Origin: Phlegmacium glaucopus
Taxonomy: Eukaryota > Basidiomycota > Agaricomycetes > Agaricales > Cortinariaceae
DNA: 64,000 bases
Direction: 5' to 3'
Assembly: GCA_015039465.1 (NCBI GenBank)
Contig: MU130374.1
Coordinates: 57,065 to 121,064 of the forward strand
Part shown: in pieces, positions 20,863-32,165 of the stretch
Layout of the letters: each line of letters opens with the position of its first letter
Numbering within the stretch: position 1 is the stretch's first letter
Notes under the pieces: generated by a model
Databases searched by the model: none
What the model saw: the letters and a program-made list of their open reading frames with translations, nothing else
Told to the model about the DNA's origin: nothing
Made by a program: the position numbers and the translations under genes

Positions 20863-23800
20863 ATGGCGAGCAAGAAACTATCTAAGCGAGATCCCATAGA
20901 AAAAGCTGCTCGATCTGTCAAAGGGAAGTTAACTTCTTTTTTTAATCGGTCGCGCCCGTCCAAACTATCGTCGATCGATGTGGGTTCACGCTCCGATAAT
21001 CATACAGCAACGATAGATGCAGCAGGAATGAGGTGAGTAACTGAATCATGTCGTTGGCAATTTATCGATTATTACTTGACATCCTCATACTTTTTAAGTA
21101 ACCCACCACTCAATATGGTCTCTGTGGTCGGTGTCGACCACACGCCTGCCACTGCAGTGGTTGCGAGTACGGAAGCAGTGTCTCCTCTCATTTACGTACC
21201 CGCTTCAGCGTCGATACCTGATGTGCACAAGCAACACAGTTCTGCCGGGGCCCGGGGCTCAGCACCAGAAACTCCACCCACAGTCAGCGTCCATGTTTGC
21301 GCTTACGACCATCGTCACTAACCAACGTTCATTTAGGGCACCACTCCGAACAATCATACTGTCTTCCAAGGTGCTCACGATGTGACCCTGCATTACCCGA
21401 CAATCAACGTGGCCAACGCTGTAAACATCATTCCATTTGCGCAAAAACCAATCTGTGTACTGATAGTTCTATCATCATGTTAGATCAACTTTCATTCACC
21501 ATCCAATCCTGACGGAAACGAACAATCTAGGTCTCGAATTATAGTGAGGGTCTTTAGTCTTCGGACTGTGACAATCATCGCTAAAACCTAGTTTATAGGC
21601 ACTACGTGATAATCTCTTACCTCGCGCTCAGTTTGCAGAGTACAACGCTGCCTCTCCTGCTCCACGCAATGCATGTACGGAGAACACTCGCAAGGCAATC
21701 CTTGATACACTGCGAGTGTGGGCAAGTGATAATACGGCCACAAAGGTATACTGGCTCAACGGGATGGCTGGAACCGGTAAAACAACAATTGCTTACTCAT
21801 TCAGTCAAATCCTTGATGAAAAGGAATCCCTTGGTGGTACCTTTTTTGCTTCTCATCTCCGGATTGATACCAGTGATGTCCGTTGTATCATCCCCACCAT
21901 CTCCTTCCAGTTGGCCAAGTATCACCCCTCTTTGTCCCAACTTATCTTGGATGTAGTAGAAGCTGATCCTGACTGCTCATCTTGGAGGATTGGGAAACAA
22001 TTCCTGAACTTCATTGTTAGACCACTCACTGCTGCATACAGGAATACTAGAGAAGGAGTAATTGTCCCAGTTATTGTTCTTGATGCTCTGGATGAGTGCT
22101 CTGATCAGTCCCTTGTGGCTGAGTTGCTTTCTGTGATATTAAAGCACAGTAAATCTCTTCCAGTCAAGTTCTTCATCACTAGTCGTCCAGAAATAGGGGT
22201 GATGGAGACTTTTGATGGTTCTTTGAATCATTCCAATTTCATCCTTCATGAGGTTGAAAAGGAGATTGTGCAAGCTGATATTGAGCTTTACATTCAAGCT
22301 TGCTTGCTTGGTGGGAAAAATAAGTACAATAGGCATACTTGGCCACCCCAGGCTGAAGTTGAAGGCCTTGTTAAGATGTCTGGTACTTTGTTCATTTATG
22401 CAGCAACTGTCTGCAAATATATTGCTCAGAGAGGTAGCTCTAGCATGCCTGGGCGTCTTTCAGATGTGGTCAATTTTGCATTGGAAACTACATCTGGTCC
22501 AACCCAGCCACTACATGCTCTTTATGAAAGAATTTTGGATGCTGCTTATGACTCTGCAAATATTATGGAGGCATGGAATACAGACATGGTTCTGACAGCT
22601 GTTGTATATGTCTATAATCCTCTTTCTATGACTGCCATCAGTCTTTTGATGCAAATACCCATGGAACAAGTTGATGCAGCCCTTTCTTCCCTTCATTCAT
22701 TGATACATATCCCATCATGTCAACACCCTGCTAAGCAGATCTCAGTACTCCATGCTTCCTTCTATGATTTCATCAGTAATCATTTTCTTTCCTCAAAGCA
22801 TTATCTTGACCCTTGTGTTGCACATAACCATCTAGCACTTCAGTGTCTGTCCTTGATGGAGAAAGAATGGTCACAGAAAGAAAGGGTATCTTACTTGGCA
22901 GAGAGGAAATGTGAAGAAATTTCTGAAGCTCTTGCATATGCTTGTGGTAGCTGGGCCATTCATTTTACCTATGGAGACAACAACAATGAATGTGTGGAAT
23001 TGGAGCATTTCTTTCAAAGACATCTTCTGCGATGGATGGATTGTTTGAGTATTTTAGGAAAATTGGAGACTGCCATGCATTTATTGCAAAAACTAGAGAA
23101 TTGGCTTACAAATGTAAGTGATCTTGTTGCTGCAGATAGATTGTGCTTACTATAGAAAATAGACCCAAAATACCTTGGCAACAACTGTGATTGATGCAAA
23201 ACGGTTTTTGAAAGAAAGTTTTGGTTTCATTAAGAATACCAGTCTTGAAGGATGTCCTTCGGCCCTAGCTTGGCTGCCTGAAAAATCTGATATTTGGAAA
23301 ACATATGGAAGTAGGATGGACTGTCCATGGAAGCTCTGTGTGGGAAGGAGAAAAGTGTGGAGCCAATCTGAAGCAGTTCTGAGACATTCTGCTGGTGTCA
23401 ACTCTGCTGTCTTCTCTCCTGATGGTAGGCATATTGCCACTGCATCTTCAGATCACACTGCACGGATCTGGAATACAACTACAGGAGAGTGTGAGGCAGA
23501 GCTCAAAGGACATTCATATTGGGTCAACTCTGCTGTCTTTTCTCCTGATGGTATGCATATTGTCTCTGCATCTTCAGATCACACTGCACAGATCTGGAAT
23601 ACAGCCACAGGGGAGTGTGAGGCAGAGCTCAAAGGACATTCAGATTGGGTCAGATCTGCTATCTTCTCTCCTGATGGTATGCATATTGTCTCTGCATCTT
23701 CAGATCACACTGCACGGATCTGGAATACAGCCACAGGGGACTGTGAGGCAGAGCTCAAAGGACATTCAGATTGGGTCAGATCTGCTGTCTTCTCTCCTGA

Positions 23801-25376
23801 TGGTATGCATATTGTCTCTGCATCTTCAGATCACACTGCACGGATCTGGAATACAGCCACAGGGGAGTGTGAGGCAGAGCTGAAAGGACATTCAAATTGG
23901 GTCAGATCTGCTGTCTTCTCTCCTGATGGTATGCATATTGTCTCTGCATCTCATGATCACACTGCATGTATCTGGAATACAGCCACAGGAGAGTGTGAGG
24001 CAGAGCTCAAAGGACATTCACATCAGGTCAACTCTGCTGTCTTTTCTCCTGATGGTATGCATATTGTCTCTGCATCTGATGATCACACTGCATGGATCTG
24101 GAATACAGCCACAGGAGGGTGTGAGATAGAGCTTGAAGGACATTCAAGTTGGGTCAACTCTGCTGTCTTCTCTCCTGATGGTATGCATATTGTGTCTGCA
24201 TCTTCAGACTGCACTGTACAGATCTGGAATACAGCTACAGGAGAGTGCAAGGCAGAGCTCAAAGGACATTCACAGCAGGTCAACTCTGCTGTCTTTTCTC
24301 CTGATGGTATGCATATTGTCTCTGCATCTTCAGATCACACTGCACGGATCTGGAATATAGCCACAGGAGTATGTGAGGCAGAGCTCAAAGGGCATTCACA
24401 TCACTCTGTTGTCTTCTCTCCTGATGGTATGCATATTGTCTCTGCATCTTCAGATCGCACTGTACAGATCTGGGATATAGCCACAGGAGAGTGTGAGGCA
24501 GAGCTCAAAGGACATTCACATCAGGTTAGCTCTGCTGTCTTCTCTCCTGATGGTATGCATATTGTCTCTGCATCTTCAGATCACACTGCACGGATCTGGA
24601 ATACAACTACAGGAGAGTGTGAGGCAGAGCTCAAAGGACATTTAGATTGGGTCAACTCTGCTGTCTTTTCTCCTGATGGTATGCATATTGTGTCTGCATC
24701 TTCAGATCACACTGCACGGATCTGGAATACAGCTACAGGAGAGTGTGAGGCAGAGCTCAAAGGACATTCAAGTTGGGTCTACTCTGCTGTGTTCTCTCCT
24801 GATGGTATGCATATTGTGTCTATATCTTTAGATCAAACTGCACGGATCTGGAATACAGCCACAGGAGAGTGTGAGGCAGAGCTCAAAGAACCTTCAAGTT
24901 GGGTTGACTCTGCTGCCTCTGCTGTCTTCTCTTCTGATGGATTGAATATTGTCTCTGCATCCAGGAATCATGCATGGATCTGGAATACAACCACAAGAGA
25001 GTGTGAGGAGCTCAAAAGACATACTTCTGTTCTACCTTCATCTAATAACCATCAATCATCTGTTTTATCATCAATTCCTGATGGTATTTTTATTCACACT
25101 GATTTTAAGGGCTACATAAATGTCTCCCTTGAGCCATCTTTCCTTGACATATGCAAAGACACAATATTCCACACTATAAACCTTCAGAGAAGAGTCTGGG
25201 TTCCACCTCCTTTCCGTAATCCAACCTCTATTGGCTATCACAAATCCAAAATATGCCTTGGGTATGGATCAGGAGAAATTTTGCTTTTAGAAGTATGTAT
25301 AGTCCTTATATTTCATAATATTACTACTGCTGATCTTTCTTCTATTAAATATAGTTGCAATGTTAACATCTGTTAG
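20863..25376 (+). CDS. STAND protein: NACHT NTPase with 13 WD40 repeats
   Basis: Large NLR-like protein of about 1404 residues. Model: exons 20863-21032, 21099-21294, 21337-21456, 21599-23113 and 23163-25376; all junctions are GT-AG and the summed length is a multiple of three. The exon 3 donor and the last few codons are the least certain: an alternative final intron at GTATGT near 25294 would end the frame at 25366. The N-terminus (MASKKLSKRDPIEKAARSVK) is a lysine-rich leader typical of this family. Walker A LNGMAGTGKTT is near residues 215-225, Walker B IVLDALDECSD follows, then a helical region with LHASFYDFISNHF, and C-terminal WD40 repeats from about residue 744. NACHT-WD40 proteins such as HET-E act in non-self recognition, with the repeats as ligand-binding face; here that role is inferred. 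From exon 4 onward the codons turn distinctly A/T-rich compared with exons 1-3, hinting at a mosaic origin. No lesion found. Confidence 0.85.
23392..25010 (+). repeat. 13 near-identical WD40 repeat units (126 bp each)
   Basis: Each unit encodes 42 residues around SAVFSPDGMHIVSASSDHTA and IWNTATGECEAELKGH. Identity between units is very high at DNA level. Differences concentrate at a few positions: the two residues after GHS (YW, DW, NW, HQ, SW, QQ, HH), the residues before DHTA, and the residues just before IWN. One unit (near 24400) is two codons shorter, and the last (near 24910) has three extra codons and one missing. This pattern fits repeat homogenisation with diversification of the binding face. 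Confidence 0.9.
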
Positions 25377-26367
25377 GGGACACTAATTATTTTGTTGTAT
25401 TGACAAATGCACACTCCCCATTTGCTCCCCATCCCCCTCCTCTTCTTGTTGATACAAATGGGTACCAGTAGTTACAAGCAAATGTTCCTTGGTACTATTG
25501 AGTTCATTTATTATACCTAGGCATACCCAATATCACCACACAAACACTCACAAAGTGAAGCTGGACAGCCAAATCAGGATTAAAACCCTCAACACAAACA
25601 AGGACAAAGATCACGGTTTTTGGAACCCCATTCTCTCTTCAAAGTCAACCATCTTTCTATTTTTCCATCCAGAGTGCATATATTTAAAAACAATGACGGC
25701 GCCAAGGCTAGCACATACGATCTTTCTCTCAGGCAATTGCGAAACTACTCTACTGCTGGGGTGATACATTCACACCAGGCAATCCGGCAAGAAATAGCTA
25801 TGACGCTGATTTGACAAGCGATCTCAAGGCCTTACTTTGAGGTGCGCTTCCTTTGCTGCATCCTTCTCTAAAGGAGTTGAATGGTCTAGATGTTTGCCTT
25901 GACTTACTTTACTTCTATGTGCGTGCAGATATAGGAACAAACGATAATAAATGTTCGGCTCAAAGGAGCACGGGCTTGGGATCGCTTCGCAGCACCGTTC
26001 ATGAACAATTTTCTGGCTGATCTTTCTGCATGATATTCGCACATTCATGTGAGTTTAATATATGATTTAAGTAAACTCTGGGCTTATAGTTGCTCAAGGC
26101 CTAGCCTCAATGCCTGAAGCTTGAGAAAGCAAGTCTCAAATCTATCATCTTTGCTTCCTGGGGCCATTTTGCCCGAGATTCGAAGTACTGGGATAGCAGA
26201 CCCCGTGTTCATAATACAAGCCTCGAATAGACAAACGGCAGAATTTTCACTTTTCTCGAACTTCTACTCATCTCACGTATGAATCATGCGAGTATAAAGT
26301 CTGCTTCAAGTTTGTCAATATAAAAGCTTAGTTTGACATTCAACCGCGTCCTCAGTTCTAGGCGAAA
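25377..26367. other. Intergenic between the STAND gene and glyoxal oxidase
   Basis: About 1 kb with only short frames lacking motifs. GTATAAAG at 26292-26299 lies about 70 bp before the glyoxal oxidase start and is a likely TATA element. Confidence 0.55.
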
Positions 26368-28479
26368 ATGTGGTATTCGTCTGGTCTCTTGGCGCTTTCG
26401 CTTGCAATCACTCGCGTCCCCTTTGTTTCTGGTGCTGGCTGGGAGTTCGTCCAGAATGGAACATCTGGTATCCTGGCACTTGAAGCAATCGTTGTCTCCC
26501 CCACCCTGGCGATATTTTTCGACAGAGCCAGCAATGATCCTCTCATGGTAAACGGCCACTCGGCATGGGGTGCTCTTTGGAACTTCCAAACTAATACAGC
26601 AACACCGCTGGATCTGATTACTGATAGCTTTTGTGCCTCTGGTGGATTTTTGAGTAACGGCACTATGGTAAGAGAAATCAAACTGAGAAATTTCAACAGT
26701 CTTGGTAACAAGTTCATAGGTGGGCATTGGAGGAAATACTCCCGCCATTTCCGCCGCTCAGGACGGCCGGATGGGTATCAGAATCTTCGAGCCGTGTGAG
26801 GATCCCAATGGCGTCGATTGCACTATCTTTGAGGACCCCGCGACGCTACATCTCGTTGAGACTCGATGGTATACTTCAGCAATTAGAATCTTTGACGGCT
26901 CCCTGGTATCTTCTGTTCATTTTTGTTAATACCTTCTGCCTTACCCTATCTTTTATCGCAGTTGGTTGTCGGAGGAATTCATGAAGCCACACCTTTCTAC
27001 AACACGGATCCAGTTAACAACTTCGAGTTTTTCCCACCTAAAGATGGAAGCGTTCCGCGGCCATCTGCATTCCTCGAAAGAAGTCTGCCTGTGAACCTCT
27101 TCCCACGGCAAGTCAAGTCTGAACTTGCCGGTATCAAATTGACTCACCCACAACAGGACGTTCGCCCTCCCTGATGGAACAGTTTTGATGATTGCTAACA
27201 ATCAAACAATTATCTATGATGTAGAGAAGAATACGGAGACCATCCTTCCTGATATCCCCAATGGTGTACGAGTAACTAATCCTTTCGATGGTACCGCCAC
27301 GCTCTTGCCACTCTCCCCTCCTAATTTCATCCCGGAAGTCCTCGTATGCGGTGGCTCAAACTCCAGCGATTTAATTCCAGCGCTACAGCTATCCTCTCAG
27401 GATCCCGCTTCAGACCAGTGCAGTCGTCTGACTCTTACTCCTGAAGGTATCAAAAAAGGCTGGGAAGTTGAACGTCTATTGGAACCTCGCATGATGCCCG
27501 AAATGATTCTGCTCCCTAATGGCCAGGTTCTTATTACTAATGGTGCCATGACGGGATATGCTGCAGTAGCCTCTGTCGGGGATCCTGTCGGTAACAGCTC
27601 GAATGCAGACCACCCCGTGTAAGAATTCATTTTTTCAGAGTATCTATATTGATCTTAATTTCGTTTGGTATAGATTCACACCATCGCTGTACAGTCCAGA
27701 TGCGCCTCTTGGGAAGCGAATCAGTAATAAAGGACTCCCAACTACAACTATTGCCCGAATGTACCATTCAGTTGTTAGTTTGACCCCATCCGGGTAAGCC
27801 TGCCTTTCATCTTTGTACTTTCGAGAACTCAACAAACTGCTGTCCAGAAATATAATTTTAGCCGGCTCCAACCCCAACGGACAGGTAGTGAATGGGACTG
27901 AATTCCATACGTTTGTTATTCTTTTCTCATTCATACTTTCGCTCATCGATTCACAAAATTCCTGCAGTGAATTCCGAGTGGAATACTTGAACCCACCGTT
28001 CATGTCGGTTCTCCGACCACAACTATCCAACGTTCCCGCCAAGATCCAATTCAATCAACTCTTTAAGATCGCCGTTTCGATCCCAAACAACCTAAAGGCT
28101 TCTATTGTTCAAGGTAAGTCATCTAACATTTAACATTTTTGAGAAAAATTTCTCAACCCTCTTTCAGTCGCTCTCATGGATTTAGGCTTCTCTTCGCATG
28201 CATCCCACTCCAGTTCTCGCCTGGTATTTATGGAAGCTACCCTTTCTCCGGACCGCAAGACTTTATCGATTCTGAGCCCGCCTAATAACAGAGTCTTCCC
28301 ACCCGGCCCTGGTACGCTTCAATCTATTATTGATTTATTTTGCCTTGTTGATTTCATTTTTAGGGTTCATCTTCTTGACCATCGATGGAGTAACGAGCGA
28401 AGGATCTCGCGTGATGGTTGGAAGCGGGGCTTCGCCACCCGTTAGTGACCAGGGTATACCACTACCAGCTTTCAGGTGA
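26368..28479 (+). CDS. Glyoxal oxidase (copper radical oxidase, AA5_1)
   Basis: Secreted copper radical oxidase that oxidises aldehydes such as glyoxal and methylglyoxal and releases H2O2 for lignin-degrading peroxidases. Nine exons: 26368-26667, 26720-26905, 26962-27107, 27157-27618, 27674-27793, 27848-27910, 27968-28113, 28168-28311 and 28364-28479. The total is 1683 nt, or 560 residues, close to the known fungal enzyme length. A signal peptide ([20 protein letters not shown]) is followed by [11 protein letters not shown]. Expected metal and radical residues are present: the Cys in DSFCASG, the Tyr in ETRWYTS, the Tyr-His in ARMYHSVV and a His in the SSHASHSS segment. The third intron starts with GC (GGCAAGT), the rest with GT. 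The frame could continue if CAGGTGAAA at the end were a donor, but the TGA there gives a normal length. Confidence 0.93.
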
Positions 28480-31400
28480 AATACCTGAAGACGATTTATT
28501 TCAAATGAATTATATATATGTATTTTTATTTTTTGGTCTCGGCTGACGGATGCTACATACAGAGCATTCCAGTTCGCATATCCCAGTCCAACTGGATTGA
28601 ACTGTGATGCTTTGAGTATATCAAGTATTCAATATTCAATATTCCATGATCCTGGCAAAAGTTTGGCGTTATGATGCACTGATCAAGAGTGTAAGGAACA
28701 ACGTGTAGATTGTATCATCATTGCAGGACACCAAATTTTGGGCAACAAAGCAAGGCAGTGAGCTAAACCAACAAGCCTAATGAACCAAATAAATTTGAAC
28801 GGAACCACACATGGATATCGCGCTACATCAGCTACCTTGATGTCAATCATCCTGGTCGTCACCAGGGCAGAACCAATACATTTGAGTTTACCATCTCTAT
28901 GAAACAGAATGTTAACGATGAGGAGATATGTTATATAGAAAAGTAATTGTTCGTACCCACATAAGGCTCCAACACCAAGACCGAAAAAATCTCTAAACAC
29001 AACAGGCACTTGGGGAAACCGCTCCTTGTGTCATCCTGCCATACCTCTTGTTGACTTTGTGTGAAAAAGATCCATGGTCGCGCTCCAGATTCGCTAGATA
29101 GAGAACATGTCCAAGGCAATAACTGTCACCTCCGTTTTTTCCACGCCTTTTATACACAAAAAAGGAACAAAAAAAAGAGCGTCAGCGCAAATTCGGACAC
29201 CTTTGCCAGAATCAGAGAAAATCGTGGAGCGGTTCAGCTACATTTTTGGAAATGTAGTAATATATTGTACTCGTGGTGCAACGAGCACTCGTAGTCTAAT
29301 TAAAAAGGGTTGTAATCATAACCATTTAAGCATCATAGATGCCAGAAATTGGCAAAAAAGATGTTTCTTCGATATGGATGCCAATAAAAGAAGAAAATTG
29401 AGGAAAGTGGGCGCTCACGTTCGCTGATACTCATGTTCGAGGTGGAAAGACAAGTTAGAGTTTGAATGGCATCGATGTAGTGGTAGACAAAAAAAAAATA
29501 GTACGTATTAATGGCAGTACTATGTGGTCTTGTTTGGCTCATTTGGATAGGCCTTTGTAACCATACGGTCAGATGGGAAAAAGCTCTTTCGGCGACAAGG
29601 TTTCTTTCAAATAAGCAATAATCATATTAAAATTACAGGGATATTGCCCTATATAAAAGTGGAAATCAGAGTTGATGCAACGCTCATTTCGAAATGACGA
29701 TTTGCCATTCATTCCTTTAAATTCCCGCTTCAAACTGCTGCAACGGCGGCAGAGTTTGAGTTGCCTTTGTAAATCTAATGACCTTATCTACAAGGGGTCT
29801 GACTGTTCATTTTCAGTCATGAATTATATGAAGATTATAAGTGATAAAGAATGTCAGTATCGCGGATTCACGAGACGGCGAAGTCCGTTAGGTTTTGGAC
29901 TCCGACCCACGGAACAACGGCAAACTTCTTTCTTCTTTTGTAGCGTGTGAAAAATTGGAATCTGCAACGACCATTTCGAAATGACCGTTGCGCCTACTCT
30001 AAATTCTTTTATTCAAATCATGTTTAGTACTCATGGAGAGGCATATAGGTACTGGGATGTTTGTTTTCCCTGTTTATGACAACCCTGACATTGCGGCACC
30101 AATTGGTTGATTGATCGGACGAAGTTATGGGCGCATGGCTTGCATACGTCACGTTACGTGGTACTTTAGTACTTTATTCCCAAACACCCCCTCCTCGAGC
30201 TCCTCACACACTCCTCTAGTTTAAAAAGCCTCTAAACAATTGCTGGCCCCTTTTTTATTCTAGCCTAATCTGTTTATTGCGGGTCGCCTGTAACTGACAC
30301 TCACTGTTCCTGTTATTCTCACCAAATTCTCGCTGGACCTCTGGGGAACTATTCTAATTCTCATCTAATTCTCATGTACGCCTTCACAAGAAGTCACAAA
30401 GTGCAGAATAATTCCTCTATTGATATTTGGATTCAATTTCTACCCCCGGAATTCTGGAGGATACCTTAGAGACTCCCTTGTTCTCGGGTTTGTTGGATGC
30501 GGCGTTCTAGCTAGAGAATGATGAATGTTTTGGAGGTTCGTCTTGTTCTTGATTTTTCTCATGGATATATTCAAGCGATCACATTCGCAAGTCCTCCTGT
30601 TGGAGAGTTGCCTTCGAAACCAGCGGTTCTATATACTTGGCTGGCCTGATGGCCAGAAATTCTCCATGCGGGCGCTCTCTCCCGACTTTGCCTCCTAGTG
30701 GAGGATTGTTCAACTTTGAATATCAGGAATCGGTCCCTGCTTATCTATGGGCAAAAACCAAGCTCTCTGTGATATTTTATATTTACAGAGGTCTCTTGTG
30801 CTTTTATTCTAGAGGCTTACAATCTCACTTGTCATATGTTGGCTATCTCAGGGGTTTCGTCTTCCGGAGAAGGTACAAATTTGAGATTTCTGTCTTCTCT
30901 GATCAGTGGATACCCCCTTCGGTTCCAACGGCCCTGAAAATCGTTGTTCATAGGCTTGCAAGAATTTTACCGAATCTCGCTACTTACTTATCTTGGATGG
31001 AATTCAAGGGTAACCTGCCGCTTTTTGCTAGCGTCAGTTATCAGGTTGGACCTAGGATTTCCGCAAAACATTGAAGCTGGTCAGCACAGGATCCCGAATT
31101 TGGGTTTACAAGATCAGATAGTTGGGCCCCGGTAGATCCAAGAAAGCGTCGCTAAATTTGGTGACGATAAATGCAAGGTGGGAATTGCTTATTTATACGG
31201 TCTGATAAGTGCCGGCCAGATTTCTCATGAAAATTCTTGGGGAGATCACTTAAATCACTCGTGCAGCAGATTCCGGTTCTCTCCTCCAGGCACTGGCAAG
31301 CGCACACATATATATAATACTAGTAATTATTCTTTATTTCGACATCATTGATGGACCTGACGGTTTCCTCCATCCACAGCTGTCGAAAATCATTTACCAT

Positions 31401-32165
31401 TGACGATTGGAACGGAACGAATTTGGACGAAAGGGCTTTGTTCGTATAAGGTACGAATTCGACCGAGGAAATTTTCTTGACGGGTTCTACCACACCTCAG
31501 TATAAGCGATATGCTGTCTTCTCTGAGTTTCTTTTCTGTGTTGAGGGTGAGACCTAGTTATCATTTTGTTGATCAAAGTCAGATGCCTTTACTTTTCAAT
31601 CTCCTAAACAATATTATACATAATGATCCCTGCAGGTTTCAAGGGACTCCGACGCACAGACCCCTCGCAACCTGCTCGGATCTAGTCACACACTTCAACA
31701 CCTTCGCCAAAATATTTTCTATTTGTCGTGGCTCTGAGCAGCATCATGCAGAACAATTGGCTCTCGTTTGCGACAGGTCCGGACCCCCTGAAAGGATTGT
31801 GTCCTTTGAAAAATAACCCTGATGTCCTGGAAAGCCAAACAAGTCACCATGCTTGAATTTGTACCCGGGAATTTACTTCTCGGAAAAGACATACAGCCAA
31901 AAGTCAAGCATCATCTTGAGATAGTAGTGTGTTATCCAAAATGAAGTGTAACTTTGAATTGTTCTGAGGATGGAGTACATAGCATCTATGCCGTGATCGG
32001 AAGCGGGTCGGGATGTAAATATGGAATTCCGCTTGAGTCTGAGTCCGGCCGAAATTATCCCGATATGGTTACTATTCCGGGTAAAACTGCACTACATATA
32101 GTAATTCCTCGGCAAAAAGATTTTTGAGCCCGGATGACTAATACTTTTCAGGTTGTCCTCTTGCC
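28480..32165. other. 3.7-kb region without a supported gene
   Basis: Contains frames of up to 145 codons (30637-31071, plus strand, hydrophobic and without a known motif) and a 108-codon hydrophobic frame on the minus strand (28683-29009), none with family features or convincing splice context. An imperfect inverted repeat around TTTCGAAA is listed separately (29676-29992). NST1 upstream sequence occupies the right end; I see no clear TATA box there. Confidence 0.5.
29676..29992. repeat. Imperfect inverted repeat, possible MITE relic
   Basis: GCAACGCTCATTTCGAAATG near 29676 pairs with CATTTCGAAATGACCGTTGC near 29971-29990, about 35 nt of imperfect inverted similarity with about 300 bp between. 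Each arm is itself centred on the palindrome TTTCGAAA. No target duplication was identified. Confidence 0.4.

Noticed and set aside
30637..31074. 145-codon hydrophobic plus-strand frame
   Set aside because: No recognisable domain, no supporting splice structure, unusual composition; left as unassigned.
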